A DNA stretch of 14,823 nt. Origin: Burkholderiaceae bacterium. Lineage in GTDB: Bacteria; Pseudomonadota; Gammaproteobacteria; Burkholderiales; Burkholderiaceae. The stretch covers positions 1 through 14,823 of the forward strand of contig CANGWT010000029.1 in the NCBI GenBank assembly GCA_947457745.1, given 5' to 3'. Below are positions 1 through 7,143 of the stretch, one piece after another (position 1 is the first letter of the stretch; the number at the start of each line of letters is the position of its first letter). A model generated the notes under the pieces. That model was not told the origin of the DNA. It saw only the letters and a program-made list of their open reading frames with translations, and made no database searches. The translations under genes were made by a program, and so were the position numbers.

Positions 1-264
1 CACAGCATGGCATAGCTCATGTACCAAAGTGTCTAACAACTGAACGGGATCGTCTAACTTAGGTGATATAAAGATCTCATTAACTCCGCCACCAGAGCGC
101 TCGCGCGGCCAGCATTGCCCCAGAGTTGTTCTAGGACTGCTAGAGGCTGGAAAACCACAAGATACTCTCACTGGAGGTATGGCATATCCCGCCTTTGAAA
201 ATACCGGCTCCAAATGTCTTACAGCGTCTTCTAACCAAGATTCTCTTACGGAGTGTTGCTTCAT
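1..264 (-). CDS. SprT-like zinc metalloprotease, N-terminal part (cut by window edge)
   Basis: An open frame runs from an ATG at 264 to the left edge (88 codons, no stop), so only the N-terminal part is seen. It ends in VHELCHAV (residues 81-88), which contains the HExxH zinc-protease motif HELCH (82-86). Just before it lie GQCWPRE (49-55) and NEIFISPKLDDPVQ (62-75), the arrangement I recall from SprT-like domain proteins of phages, plasmids and bacteria. Residues H82 and H86 would bind zinc and E83 would be the catalytic base. The substrate is unknown; SprT-family relatives include DNA-protein crosslink proteases, but most bacterial members are uncharacterised. The start lies 11 bases after the Bug gene stop, so it may be read from the same transcript, although the ribosome site (AAGTGA) is weak. 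Four of six arginine codons are AGA, whereas the Bug gene uses CGN in the seven Arg codons I checked, hinting at acquisition. Family assignment is fairly sure; function is not. Confidence 0.75.
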   Translation of the reverse strand, partial: MKQHSVRESWLEDAVRHLEPVFSKAGYAIPPVRVSCGFPASSSPRTTLGQCWPRERSGGGVNEIFISPKLDDPVQLLDTLVHELCHAV

Positions 265-275
265 TTGTCGATCAC

Positions 276-1253
276 TTAATCAAGCTTAATATTGGCGGAT
301 TTGATTGCTTTATCCCAATAAGGCAATTCTTTTTTCAGTAAGGCATCCATCTGTGAAGGCGTTAGATAACGCAGCTCTACACCAGCAGCATCTGAGCGCT
401 CTTTTACTTCAGGTAAAGCAAGACTTTTCTTAACAGACTCGGTCAGCTTAGCAATGACTGGGGCTGGCGTGCCTGCTGGCGCATATAAAGCCACCCAAGA
501 TTCCAATTGGAAAGTAGGCAAGCCTGCTTCAGCAGTTGTAGGTACATTCGGCATACCGGGGTGACGGCTTTTACCTGTAACAGCCAGGCCTTTCAATTTG
601 CCACTCTGTACGTGCTGCATCACCGAAGGTGGTGTCGTAATAAATACTTGCACCTGACCTGCCAAGACATCCTGTATTGCAGGACCAGAACCCTTGTACG
701 GTACGTGAACGATATCCACACCCGTATTTTGTTTAAAGATTTCAGTGCCAATATGAGATACCGACCCATTACCCTGCGAGGCGTAATTGAGTTTTCCAGG
801 ATTGGCTTTAGCGTAAGCAATCAATTCTTTTAAGTTATTCACAGGTACCGAAGGATGCACCGCAATCACATTCGTAGACACTGTCAGGAGCCCAACTGGA
901 GAAAAATCTTTAATTGGATCCCACGGTAATTTGTCCATCAAGGAAGGGTTGCCAACGTGGTATCCAGAATAAGAAATCAATAAGGTATATCCATCGGGCT
1001 TGGCCTTAGCAACATATTGATAGGCAGTGTTTCCGCTGGCACCTGGCTTGTTATCCACAATCACTGGCTGACCAATCACCCGAGTTAAGGGCTCACTCAA
1101 TAAACGCGCCGAGGTGTCCACTAAGCCTCCAGGCGGGTTCGGAACAACCAAGGTAATTGGTCGATCCGGGAATGCTTGGGCATGAACGAAGTGAGAACCT
1201 AATACAATGCTAATGATGACTAAGGAACGGTAGATGAGTTTGATTGATTTCAT
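276..1253 (-). CDS. Bug/TctC-family periplasmic solute-binding protein
   Basis: This is a 325-residue protein of the tripartite tricarboxylate transporter receptor family (Bug, PF03401), which captures small carboxylates or related solutes in the periplasm. Residues 1-25 form a Sec signal peptide: a Lys/Arg-rich start, a hydrophobic core LVIISIVLG (11-19) and a VHA cleavage site. Family hallmarks are PGGLVDTSAR (41-50), the PVIVDNKPGASGN stretch (63-75), DGYTLL (87-92), DFSPVGLL (116-123) and a central VPYKGSGPAIQDVLAG. Length is normal. The ATG at 1253 has GGAG about 8 bases upstream. The gene lies 43 bases after the flavin oxidoreductase gene on the same strand. No TctA or TctB membrane partner is visible, so it is an orphan receptor here, a common situation for Bug proteins in Burkholderiales. 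The ligand cannot be told from sequence. Confidence 0.93.
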   Translation of the reverse strand: MKSIKLIYRSLVIISIVLGSHFVHAQAFPDRPITLVVPNPPGGLVDTSARLLSEPLTRVIGQPVIVDNKPGASGNTAYQYVAKAKPDGYTLLISYSGYHVGNPSLMDKLPWDPIKDFSPVGLLTVSTNVIAVHPSVPVNNLKELIAYAKANPGKLNYASQGNGSVSHIGTEIFKQNTGVDIVHVPYKGSGPAIQDVLAGQVQVFITTPPSVMQHVQSGKLKGLAVTGKSRHPGMPNVPTTAEAGLPTFQLESWVALYAPAGTPAPVIAKLTESVKKSLALPEVKERSDAAGVELRYLTPSQMDALLKKELPYWDKAIKSANIKLD

Positions 1254-1296
1254 ATTGATCTCCAGAAACTGGGTTTTATTTGTTGTTTGAGACGAA

Positions 1297-2418
1297 TTAT
1301 CGCTGCCCTACTTTGACATTGCCAAAAATGGCCTGAGCTTCACGCGGTAAGCAGCGCCAGTAACGCTCATTTGAGGGTACGATGCCACCCAAGGCTGCAG
1401 CAGCCTCCCAAGCCCAACGGGGTTTGTATAAAAATGCGCGTGCCAAAGCGATTAAATCTGCATCCCCTTTTTGCAAAATATCTTCAGCTTGCGCAGGCTC
1501 GGTAATCAAGCCAACTGTCATCGTCGGCAAGCCCGATTGGTCTTTTACGATCTTGGCAAATGGCACCTGGTAATTTGGCCCAATTGCAATTTTTTGCAAT
1601 GGAGAAATCCCCCCTGATGAAATATGAACAAAATCACATCCCAAGGGCTTTAGTCGAGCAGCAAAATCACCCGTCTCTTCGGGAGTCCAACCACCCTCAA
1701 TCCAATCGCTTGCAGAGATGCGGATACCTAAAACACCTTGATAAACCTTTCGTACCGCCGCAAATAATTCCAATGGAAAGCGGATGCGATTTTCATAAGA
1801 GCCGCCATATTCATCTGTACGTTGATTGGCGATTGGAGACAAAAACTGGTGCAACAAATAGCCATGGGCACCGTGCAACTCAATACCATCGATCCCAATC
1901 CGCTCAGCCCGCTGCGCCGCAATCACAAATGCGGAAATGAGCTCGGTTAATTCTGTTTTTGAGAGCTCATGCGGCAAACGCTCATCCTTCAACTGCGGGA
2001 TGGCTGATGGCGCAACCATGTCCCAGCCGCCCTGCTCCTTAGAGAGCAATTGACCGCCAGCCCAAGGGGTTGCGCTCGAGGCCTTACGGCCAGCATGCGC
2101 CAGCTGAATAAACACGGGAGTGACTGGGGCTAAACTCCGGGCTCTCGTGAGCTTGTCTTTCAGGGCCGCCTCTGTGCGGTCGTCCCACAGACCTAGGCAT
2201 GCTGGGGTAATACGTCCCTCAGGTGTCACACCGGTGGCTTCGATAATGAAGAGTCCTGCGCCACTATTCAGGAGATTGCCCCAGTGCATTAGGTGCCAAT
2301 CCTGGGCCTCTCCATTGACTGCAGAGTATTGACACATTGGTGCCACAACCACGCGGTTTGATAGGCTTAGAGGCCCCTTAGGGGAACTTAAAACATAACT
2401 GGAGAATAAAAGACTCAT
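1297..2418 (-). CDS. NADH:flavin oxidoreductase, old yellow enzyme (YqjM/XenA-like)
   Basis: A 373-residue FMN-dependent TIM-barrel ene-reductase. Such enzymes reduce activated C=C bonds (enones, maleimides, some nitro compounds) with NAD(P)H in the cytoplasm; the physiological substrate is usually unknown. Visible landmarks: VVAPMCQYSA (24-33) with the YqjM/XenA-class cysteine C29 and Y31; DWHLMHWG (40-47); Q105 and HAGRKAS (108-114) near the flavin; HGAHGYLLHQFLSP (182-195), giving the substrate-anchoring pair H182/H185 and the proton-donor tyrosine Y187; NQRTDEYGGS (198-207) with following NRIRF; VGLI (302-305) and ALARAFL (324-330) for the FMN phosphate. The C29 position and DWH motif place it in the 'thermophilic-like' YqjM/XenA class rather than the classical OYE1 class. 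The ATG at 2418 is preceded by AAAGG, a weak ribosome site. It heads a co-directional group with the Bug receptor and the SprT-like gene, and is divergent from mmsA. Confidence 0.93.
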   Translation of the reverse strand: MSLLFSSYVLSSPKGPLSLSNRVVVAPMCQYSAVNGEAQDWHLMHWGNLLNSGAGLFIIEATGVTPEGRITPACLGLWDDRTEAALKDKLTRARSLAPVTPVFIQLAHAGRKASSATPWAGGQLLSKEQGGWDMVAPSAIPQLKDERLPHELSKTELTELISAFVIAAQRAERIGIDGIELHGAHGYLLHQFLSPIANQRTDEYGGSYENRIRFPLELFAAVRKVYQGVLGIRISASDWIEGGWTPEETGDFAARLKPLGCDFVHISSGGISPLQKIAIGPNYQVPFAKIVKDQSGLPTMTVGLITEPAQAEDILQKGDADLIALARAFLYKPRWAWEAAAALGGIVPSNERYWRCLPREAQAIFGNVKVGQR

Positions 2419-2570
2419 TTGCTTACCTTTAGGGTCGAAAAAAACGTCAAACTAGCTAAAGCGATAAAATAGATTCAGTAGAATAAACGAGACCACAAAT
2501 TTGTGCGGGATCTAGCCCAAACATCTTTATTGAACCTAAAACCAGAAAACAGAAGACTAAGTAAATCACC
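2419..2570. promoter_or_regulatory. Divergent intergenic region between the OYE gene and mmsA
   Basis: This 152-base AT-rich spacer separates two divergent starts and so must hold promoters for both, by geometry. On the plus strand there are -10-like hexamers TAAAAT (2465-2470) and TAGAAT (2479-2484), but neither has a convincing TTGACA-like box at the proper spacing. On the minus strand TTTGACG near 2446-2452 could be a -35, but the matching -10 is poor. A GGG-ATCTAG-CCC imperfect repeat near 2507-2518 is too short to call an operator. The region is assigned from layout, not from strong motifs. Confidence 0.45.
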
Positions 2571-4091
2571 ATGAGCGCACCCCAAGCTTTTACATCAAAA
2601 GAAGATATTGGCCATTTCGTTGGCGGCAAAGTCGTCACCCCGAAAGATGGTCGTTTCGCCGATGTTTTTAATCCTTCCACAGGTGCTGTCGCAAGACGCG
2701 TAGCCCTAGCTAGCCGCAAACAAGTTGATGAGCTTGTAGCAAATGCTCAGGCAGCATTTCAAACTTGGAGCCAGACCTCCCCATTACGCCGTGCCCGTAT
2801 TATGTTTAAGTATCTTGAGCTACTCAACGCAAACCGCGATGAATTGGCTGCCATCATTACTGCAGAGCATGGCAAGGTATTTACCGACGCTCAGGGTGAA
2901 GTTACGCGCGGTATCGAAATTGTGGAGTTCGCCACCGGCATTCCAGAGCTACTCAAAGGTGATTACACCGAGCAAGTGTCTACCGATATCGATAACTGGG
3001 TAATGCGCCAGCCTTTAGGTGTAGTTGCTGGCGTGACGCCATTTAACTTCCCTGTCATGGTGCCAATGTGGATGTTCCCAGTGGCGATCGCCTGTGGCAA
3101 CACCTTCATTCTGAAGCCTAGCCCTACGGATCCATCTGCATCCTTGTTCATGGCCAAGTTACTAACTCAAGCTGGCCTACCTGACGGTGTATTTAACGTA
3201 GTGCAAGGCGATAAAGAAGCGGTAGACGCCTTGATTGAGAATCCCGATGTCAAGGCAGTAAGCTTTGTAGGCTCCACCCCCATCGCCAACTACATCTATG
3301 AGCGTTGCGCGCATTTCGGTAAGCGCTCCCAGGCCTTAGGTGGTGCTAAGAATCACATGGTGGTGATGCCTGATGCTGATATCGATAAGACGATTGATGC
3401 TTTAATTGGCGCAGCCTATGGCTCTGCTGGTGAGCGCTGCATGGCAATCTCAGTAGCGGTTTTGGTGGGTGATGTTGCTGAGAAAATTATGCCAAAACTC
3501 ATCGAACGCACCAAAACCTTAAAGGTGAAGAACGGTATGGAGCTCGATGCAGAAATGGGGCCAATCGTTACCAAAGCAGCCTTAGAGCGCATCACTGGCT
3601 ACATCGATAGCGGCGTCACTTCCGGTGCAAAGTTATTAGTAGATGGTCGCGGTTTGAAGGTAGCAGGGCATGAGAATGGCTTCTTTATCGGCGGCACCCT
3701 CTTTGATAAGGTTACCCCAGACATGAAGATCTATTTAGAAGAAATCTTTGGACCAGTGTTGTCTTGCTTGCGTGTAGCGAACTTTACTGAAGCACTTAAT
3801 TTAGTGAACTCCTGTGAGTTTGGTAACGGTGTAGCATGCTTTACGAGCGACGGTAATATTGCCCGTGAATTTGCTCGCCGCGTGCAAGTGGGTATGGTTG
3901 GTATTAACGTACCTATTCCAGTTCCAATGGCTTGGCATGGTTTTGGTGGCTGGAAGAAATCCCTCTTTGGCGATATGCATGCCTACGGTAAAGAAGGTGT
4001 TCGTTTCTATACTAAACAAAAGAGTGTGATGCAACGCTGGCCTGAGGGTATTGCAAAGGGTGCAGAATTTGTGATGCCGACTTCGAAGTAA
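2571..4091 (+). CDS. mmsA: CoA-acylating methylmalonate-semialdehyde dehydrogenase
   Basis: A 506-residue aldehyde dehydrogenase of the MmsA/IolA family. It oxidises methylmalonate or malonate semialdehyde with NAD+ and CoA to propionyl-CoA or acetyl-CoA plus CO2, in valine, beta-alanine/3-hydroxypropionate or inositol breakdown. Sequence marks: TPFNFP (156-161, oxyanion Asn159), LKPSP (181-185), the nucleotide-site segment SFVGSTPIA (231-239), GGAKNH (257-262) in place of the ELGGK general-base motif of hydrolytic ALDHs, as expected for CoA-acylating members, the catalytic Cys290 in GERCMAIS (287-294), and EEIFGPVLS (390-398). Length is normal. The ATG at 2571 has only a weak purine-rich ribosome site. 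No mmsB (3-hydroxyisobutyrate dehydrogenase) or other valine genes adjoin it, so the pathway cannot be fixed from context. It is the only plus-strand gene in the window and is followed by its own terminator. Confidence 0.94.
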   Translation: MSAPQAFTSKEDIGHFVGGKVVTPKDGRFADVFNPSTGAVARRVALASRKQVDELVANAQAAFQTWSQTSPLRRARIMFKYLELLNANRDELAAIITAEHGKVFTDAQGEVTRGIEIVEFATGIPELLKGDYTEQVSTDIDNWVMRQPLGVVAGVTPFNFPVMVPMWMFPVAIACGNTFILKPSPTDPSASLFMAKLLTQAGLPDGVFNVVQGDKEAVDALIENPDVKAVSFVGSTPIANYIYERCAHFGKRSQALGGAKNHMVVMPDADIDKTIDALIGAAYGSAGERCMAISVAVLVGDVAEKIMPKLIERTKTLKVKNGMELDAEMGPIVTKAALERITGYIDSGVTSGAKLLVDGRGLKVAGHENGFFIGGTLFDKVTPDMKIYLEEIFGPVLSCLRVANFTEALNLVNSCEFGNGVACFTSDGNIAREFARRVQVGMVGINVPIPVPMAWHGFGGWKKSLFGDMHAYGKEGVRFYTKQKSVMQRWPEGIAKGAEFVMPTSK

Positions 4092-4124
4092 TTGCTGTTC
4101 CGCAGAGAGTATCTGCAGATAATG

Positions 4125-4152
4125 ATAGCGACCCTTGGGTCGCTATTTTTTT
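4125..4152 (+). terminator. Rho-independent terminator of mmsA
   Basis: A perfect 9-bp stem, ATAGCGACC (4125-4133) with GGTCGCTAT (4138-4146), closes a CTTG tetraloop and runs into seven T (4146-4152). It lies 33 bases after the mmsA stop. Convergent transcription from the ABC operon also meets this hairpin. In that direction no U-run follows, so it is at best a weak terminator for the minus strand. A second small hairpin (GCAGA/TCTGC, 4102-4116) could add to that. Confidence 0.92.
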
Positions 4153-4180
4153 ATCATTCATTTTTAATTTAGTAGTGATG

Positions 4181-4846
4181 CTAGGCAGGAATAAGATAAC
4201 GCCTCTCAATAGCGCGAGCGAACAATACAATGACTGATACCAGGGCCAGATAGACTAAGGCCGCCAAAAAATAGGCTTTAAAAAATTGGAAGTTGGTCGC
4301 GGCCAACTCTTGTACCCGAGCAAAGAATTCGGTGTACTGAATCAAGAAGGCAACCGAGCTATCTTTGAGATTCGCAATCACTTGATTCGTTAATGCTGGA
4401 ATGGATAGTCGAATCACTTGCGGCAAGGTAATCAATTGAAAAATCTGCACGGAATTAAATCCTTGTGCGCTAGCTGCCTCTAGTTGACTCTGATCCAAAC
4501 CATTAAAGGCTGTCTTGAGATATGCCGCATTGTAAGCTGCCACGTTCAATGTAAAGCCAATGAAAGCGACTGTGAATGGAGAGAGTCGAACGCCCCACTG
4601 TGGCAAGCCGTAATACATTAAGAACAACAAAACAATTAAGGGCATGCCGATAAAAAAGGAGATATAAGAATTGATAGCTCTACGCACGTATTGCTTTTTA
4701 CTCAGCGTCAGATAAAACACTACGATGCCTAGAAGTAATCCTGAAACGCTAATCAAGCCCGCCAATTGCAAGGTCTTCACCAGCCCCGTCAAAATCAAAG
4801 GCATCTGCTCCGTGAGATCACGAACGAAGGATGACCACCCTCCCAC
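4181..4846 (-). CDS. Polar amino acid ABC transporter permease 2 (HisM/GlnP type)
   Basis: A 221-residue inner-membrane permease of the polar amino acid uptake (PAAT) family. Hydrophobic segments lie near residues 16-46, 62-80, 88-110, 148-170 and 190-212. The cytoplasmic EAA loop that docks the ATPase is at 121-143 (QLEAASAQGF followed by LITLPQ). FIGMPL (65-70) takes the place of the usual FRGTP. The LKDSSVAFLI segment (160-169) is typical. The start is GTG (4846-4844), overlapping the ATPase stop by one base (TAGTG), with an AGGAG ribosome site inside the end of the ATPase gene, so translation is probably coupled. It is the last gene of the importer operon and pairs with the permease at 5612-6265 to form the channel. 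Confidence 0.92.
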   Translation of the reverse strand: MGGWSSFVRDLTEQMPLILTGLVKTLQLAGLISVSGLLLGIVVFYLTLSKKQYVRRAINSYISFFIGMPLIVLLFLMYYGLPQWGVRLSPFTVAFIGFTLNVAAYNAAYLKTAFNGLDQSQLEAASAQGFNSVQIFQLITLPQVIRLSIPALTNQVIANLKDSSVAFLIQYTEFFARVQELAATNFQFFKAYFLAALVYLALVSVIVLFARAIERRYLIPA

Positions 4847-5577
4847 TAACGTTTCTCCTCGGCGCCAAAGAAAGCTTTGATATCTGGATCGGAATGTTGA
4901 CTCAATACATCGATTCGATCATCAGCCCTAATGACACCACGATCCAGAAACATCACGCTATCTGCAATATTACGTGCCAAATTAAGGTCATGGGTCACGC
5001 AGATCATCGTGATCCCCTCACCATGCAAGCGGTTGATGAGATCAGCAACATCTCTAGACATCACAGGGTCCAGTGCTGAGGTAGGTTCATCGAGCACCAA
5101 GACTGCTGGATCCATAGCAAGTGCGCGGGCAATAGCCACCCGCTGCTTCTGTCCGCCAGAAAGCTGCGAGGGATATTTGTCTTGATGAAGCGTCATCTCA
5201 AAATGGGATAGCTCTAGGAGGGCTTTTTCTTTAGCCTCTGCTTTACCCATCTGATGCAATTTACGCAGACCTAATGACACGTTCTCTAACACGGTGAGAT
5301 GACTGTAAAGGGCAAATTGCTGAAATACAAAACCAATTTGCTTACGCAGCTCGCGGACATCCACGTCAGGATGTAATACTTCCTTGCCTCTAAAAATAAT
5401 TGATCCGGAGGTGGGCTCAACTAAGCGATTAAGGCAACGCAATAAAGTGGATTTACCAGAGCCAGAGGCCCCCATCAAGACCCGAACATCGCCCTCTTTT
5501 AAATCCAAGTTAATGTTGGATAAGACAGTTTGCCCATCAAACTCTTTTACCAAATCCCTCACTTGAATTAATGCCAC
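4846..5577 (-). CDS. Polar amino acid ABC transporter ATP-binding protein (GlnQ/HisP type)
   Basis: A 243-residue cytoplasmic ATPase that powers the importer. All ABC motifs are intact: Walker A GASGSGKST (36-44), Q-loop FVFQQF (83-88), signature LSGGQKQRVAIARAL (139-153), Walker B VLVLDEP (159-165) with catalytic Glu164, D-loop SALD (167-170) and H-loop His196 in VTHD. The length and the signature are typical of the amino acid (PAAT) branch. The start is a GTG at 5577, preceded by AAAAAGG about 8 bases upstream. It follows permease 1 by 34 bases and overlaps permease 2 by one base. Confidence 0.96.
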   Translation of the reverse strand: MALIQVRDLVKEFDGQTVLSNINLDLKEGDVRVLMGASGSGKSTLLRCLNRLVEPTSGSIIFRGKEVLHPDVDVRELRKQIGFVFQQFALYSHLTVLENVSLGLRKLHQMGKAEAKEKALLELSHFEMTLHQDKYPSQLSGGQKQRVAIARALAMDPAVLVLDEPTSALDPVMSRDVADLINRLHGEGITMICVTHDLNLARNIADSVMFLDRGVIRADDRIDVLSQHSDPDIKAFFGAEEKR

Positions 5578-5611
5578 AGGATTACCTTTTTAAATAATGA
5601 AGTGCTGGCGC

Positions 5612-6265
5612 TCATGCTGGAGCCATGCCTGGAATTTGGAAACGCTTACTCAGCAATTGAACACCGACTAAGCAAATTCGGTAAATCAAGAAATATAAAA
5701 TGCCCACAGCCAGATAGACCTCTACGCCACGTAGCGTCGTTGAGGTGAGTGTCATGGCTTGCTTGGTAATCTCCGGAATCCCCACCGTATAGGCAAATGG
5801 AGAATATTTGAGCACTGAGGTGAACTCATTGACCATACCCGGCACTGAAAATCGTAGCATTTGGGGTAACTCGATAAACCTGAGCACTTGTATACGAGTC
5901 ATTCCCATAGCCTGGGCAGCAATGACTTCAACAGGATCTACAGAATTAAATGCCCCCCGAAATACCTCTGCCAAATAGGCAGATGCCACCAGACCCAAAC
6001 TAAGTGCCATCGCCATCAAAGGCGGAACCTTGAACCCAACCCCCGGCAAGCCAAAGTACACCATAAATAACAGAACTAAAACTGGCACGCCCCTAAATAC
6101 ATAGGTATAGCAGTCAATCAGCGAGCTTAGCCAGGGAACATCAAAACGGCGTAGGCTGGCTAAAAATAAGCCGACTACTAAACCCGTTAGTGAGCAAACG
6201 AGAGTTACTAGAACTGTATAAGAAATGCCCTGAGCTAACTGGGCAAGAATATCCAGAAAAGTCAC
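5612..6265 (-). CDS. Polar amino acid ABC transporter permease 1 (HisQ/GlnP type)
   Basis: A 217-residue inner-membrane permease of the PAAT family. Marks: ISYTVLVTLV (14-23) at the start of the first membrane span, FRGVPVLVLLF (57-67), the AEVFRGAF element (99-106), the EAA ATPase-docking loop at 113-135 (EVIAAQAMGM, then FIELPQ), and LKYSPFAYTVGIPE (152-165), a variant of the family's LKDSSL segment. The start must be the GTG at 6265: the frame is closed by a TAG 15 bases upstream, and the next Met is residue 68, after the first membrane spans. No good ribosome site precedes it. It lies 44 bases after the binding-protein gene and 34 bases before the ATPase. Confidence 0.92.
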   Translation of the reverse strand: MTFLDILAQLAQGISYTVLVTLVCSLTGLVVGLFLASLRRFDVPWLSSLIDCYTYVFRGVPVLVLLFMVYFGLPGVGFKVPPLMAMALSLGLVASAYLAEVFRGAFNSVDPVEVIAAQAMGMTRIQVLRFIELPQMLRFSVPGMVNEFTSVLKYSPFAYTVGIPEITKQAMTLTSTTLRGVEVYLAVGILYFLIYRICLVGVQLLSKRFQIPGMAPA

Positions 6266-6309
6266 AGGGCAGGCTTTCGACTACTCAATGGAGTCTTAAT
6301 GAGAGGTGA

Positions 6310-7062
6310 TTATTTCATCCACTTATCAAGAGTGGCTTTGATTTTTTCTGGACCCAGTTCATTAAGGTACTTATCAAAATCATCGCGCAGTTTAGAACCT
6401 TTAGCAAAAGCAAAACCTAGCTTATCAAAACCCTTAAATACGTAGCTACTCTGAATCGGTAACTGCAGTTTATTTTCGTAATTCAGGAATACCGGCTCTT
6501 CAATGAAGGCTATATCCAAATTACCATTCTGCAGATCAGTAATCACTTCTGCGTATGAGGGATAAAGCTTAACCTTGCTTAATGAATAATAGCCTTTGGG
6601 CTCCAGCTCATTCTTAATGAGATCATCGTAAGCCATGCCACGTGGATAGCCAATGGAGTATTTCTTCAATTGATTTAAATCAGTAATCTGAATATTTTTA
6701 TTCTTCATGCTCACAAGATGCCAGGCATTGTCATAGTAAGGCTGAGAAAAATTCATGACCTCTTTACGTTTATCAGTAATAGAAATTCCTGAGAAAGCCA
6801 CATCAGCCTGACCGCTAGAGACAGCACCTAACATTCCAGCCCAATCATATGGCGTTACTTTTAAAGTACATCCACGGGACTGGCAGAAGCCCTGGAAAAT
6901 ATCCATATCTACGCCAGCGATCTGCCCTTTGTCATCAAATAACATGGGGGGAGATGCAGGAGAGACAGCAACCTTAATTTCTTTGTTATCAGAGGACTTG
7001 GAGCAAGCCACAATGGTGAGCGCTAGAACAGCTGCAAACAATGCCAGAAAAAAACGTTTCAT
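6310..7062 (-). CDS. Amino acid ABC transporter substrate-binding lipoprotein (SBP family 3)
   Basis: A 250-residue receptor of family 3 (PF00497) that captures polar amino acids outside the inner membrane for the adjacent permeases. I chose the ATG at 7062 over an upstream start at 7086: AGGAG lies about 8 bases before 7062, and the protein then begins MKRFFLALF, a proper signal. The lipobox IVAC places the lipidated cysteine at residue 20, so this is probably a lipoprotein. Family motifs: VDMDIF (51-56), DVAFSGISITDKRK (87-100), whose R99 matches the arginine that grips the ligand alpha-carboxylate in relatives such as GlnH, FSQPYYD (104-110), and DIAFIEEPV in the second lobe. The amino acid bound cannot be told. 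It is the first gene of the operon and has the strongest ribosome site, fitting an excess of receptor over membrane parts. Confidence 0.92.
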   Translation of the reverse strand: MKRFFLALFAAVLALTIVACSKSSDNKEIKVAVSPASPPMLFDDKGQIAGVDMDIFQGFCQSRGCTLKVTPYDWAGMLGAVSSGQADVAFSGISITDKRKEVMNFSQPYYDNAWHLVSMKNKNIQITDLNQLKKYSIGYPRGMAYDDLIKNELEPKGYYSLSKVKLYPSYAEVITDLQNGNLDIAFIEEPVFLNYENKLQLPIQSSYVFKGFDKLGFAFAKGSKLRDDFDKYLNELGPEKIKATLDKWMK

Positions 7063-7088
7063 GGGTACTTCTCCTATCCTAATCAATG

Positions 7089-7117
7089 GTGATATCCAGA
7101 ATCTGGGTGCTCACCAA
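7089..7117 (-). promoter_or_regulatory. Candidate promoter of the amino acid ABC operon
   Basis: On the minus strand TTGGTG (7117-7112) and TATCAC (7094-7089) are separated by 17 bases and resemble sigma-70 -35 and -10 boxes (four of six matches each for TTGACA and TATAAT). Transcription would start near 7082 and give a leader of about 20 bases before the ATG at 7062. A small inverted repeat GGTG-N2-CACC (7106-7115) overlaps the -35 box and could be an operator half, but it is short enough to be chance. Confidence 0.35.
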
Positions 7118-7143
7118 GTATAGGGGAATTAGGAGGGTACTGG

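Noticed and set aside
2456..2719. Minus-strand open frame of 87 codons over the mmsA start
   Set aside because: It lies antisense to the clear mmsA N-terminus and shows no family features, so it is a shadow frame.
4102..4116. Small hairpin GCAGA/TCTGC between mmsA and its terminator
   Set aside because: Only 5 bp with no T-run on either strand; too weak to call a separate terminator.
6266..6309. Possible attenuator hairpin between receptor and permease 1 (ACTC/GAGT stem)
   Set aside because: The stem is only about 4 bp and no U-run follows, so it could arise by chance.
7063..7086. Upstream in-frame start for the amino acid binding lipoprotein
   Set aside because: The eight extra residues would spoil the signal peptide, and the strong AGGAG site serves the ATG at 7062.
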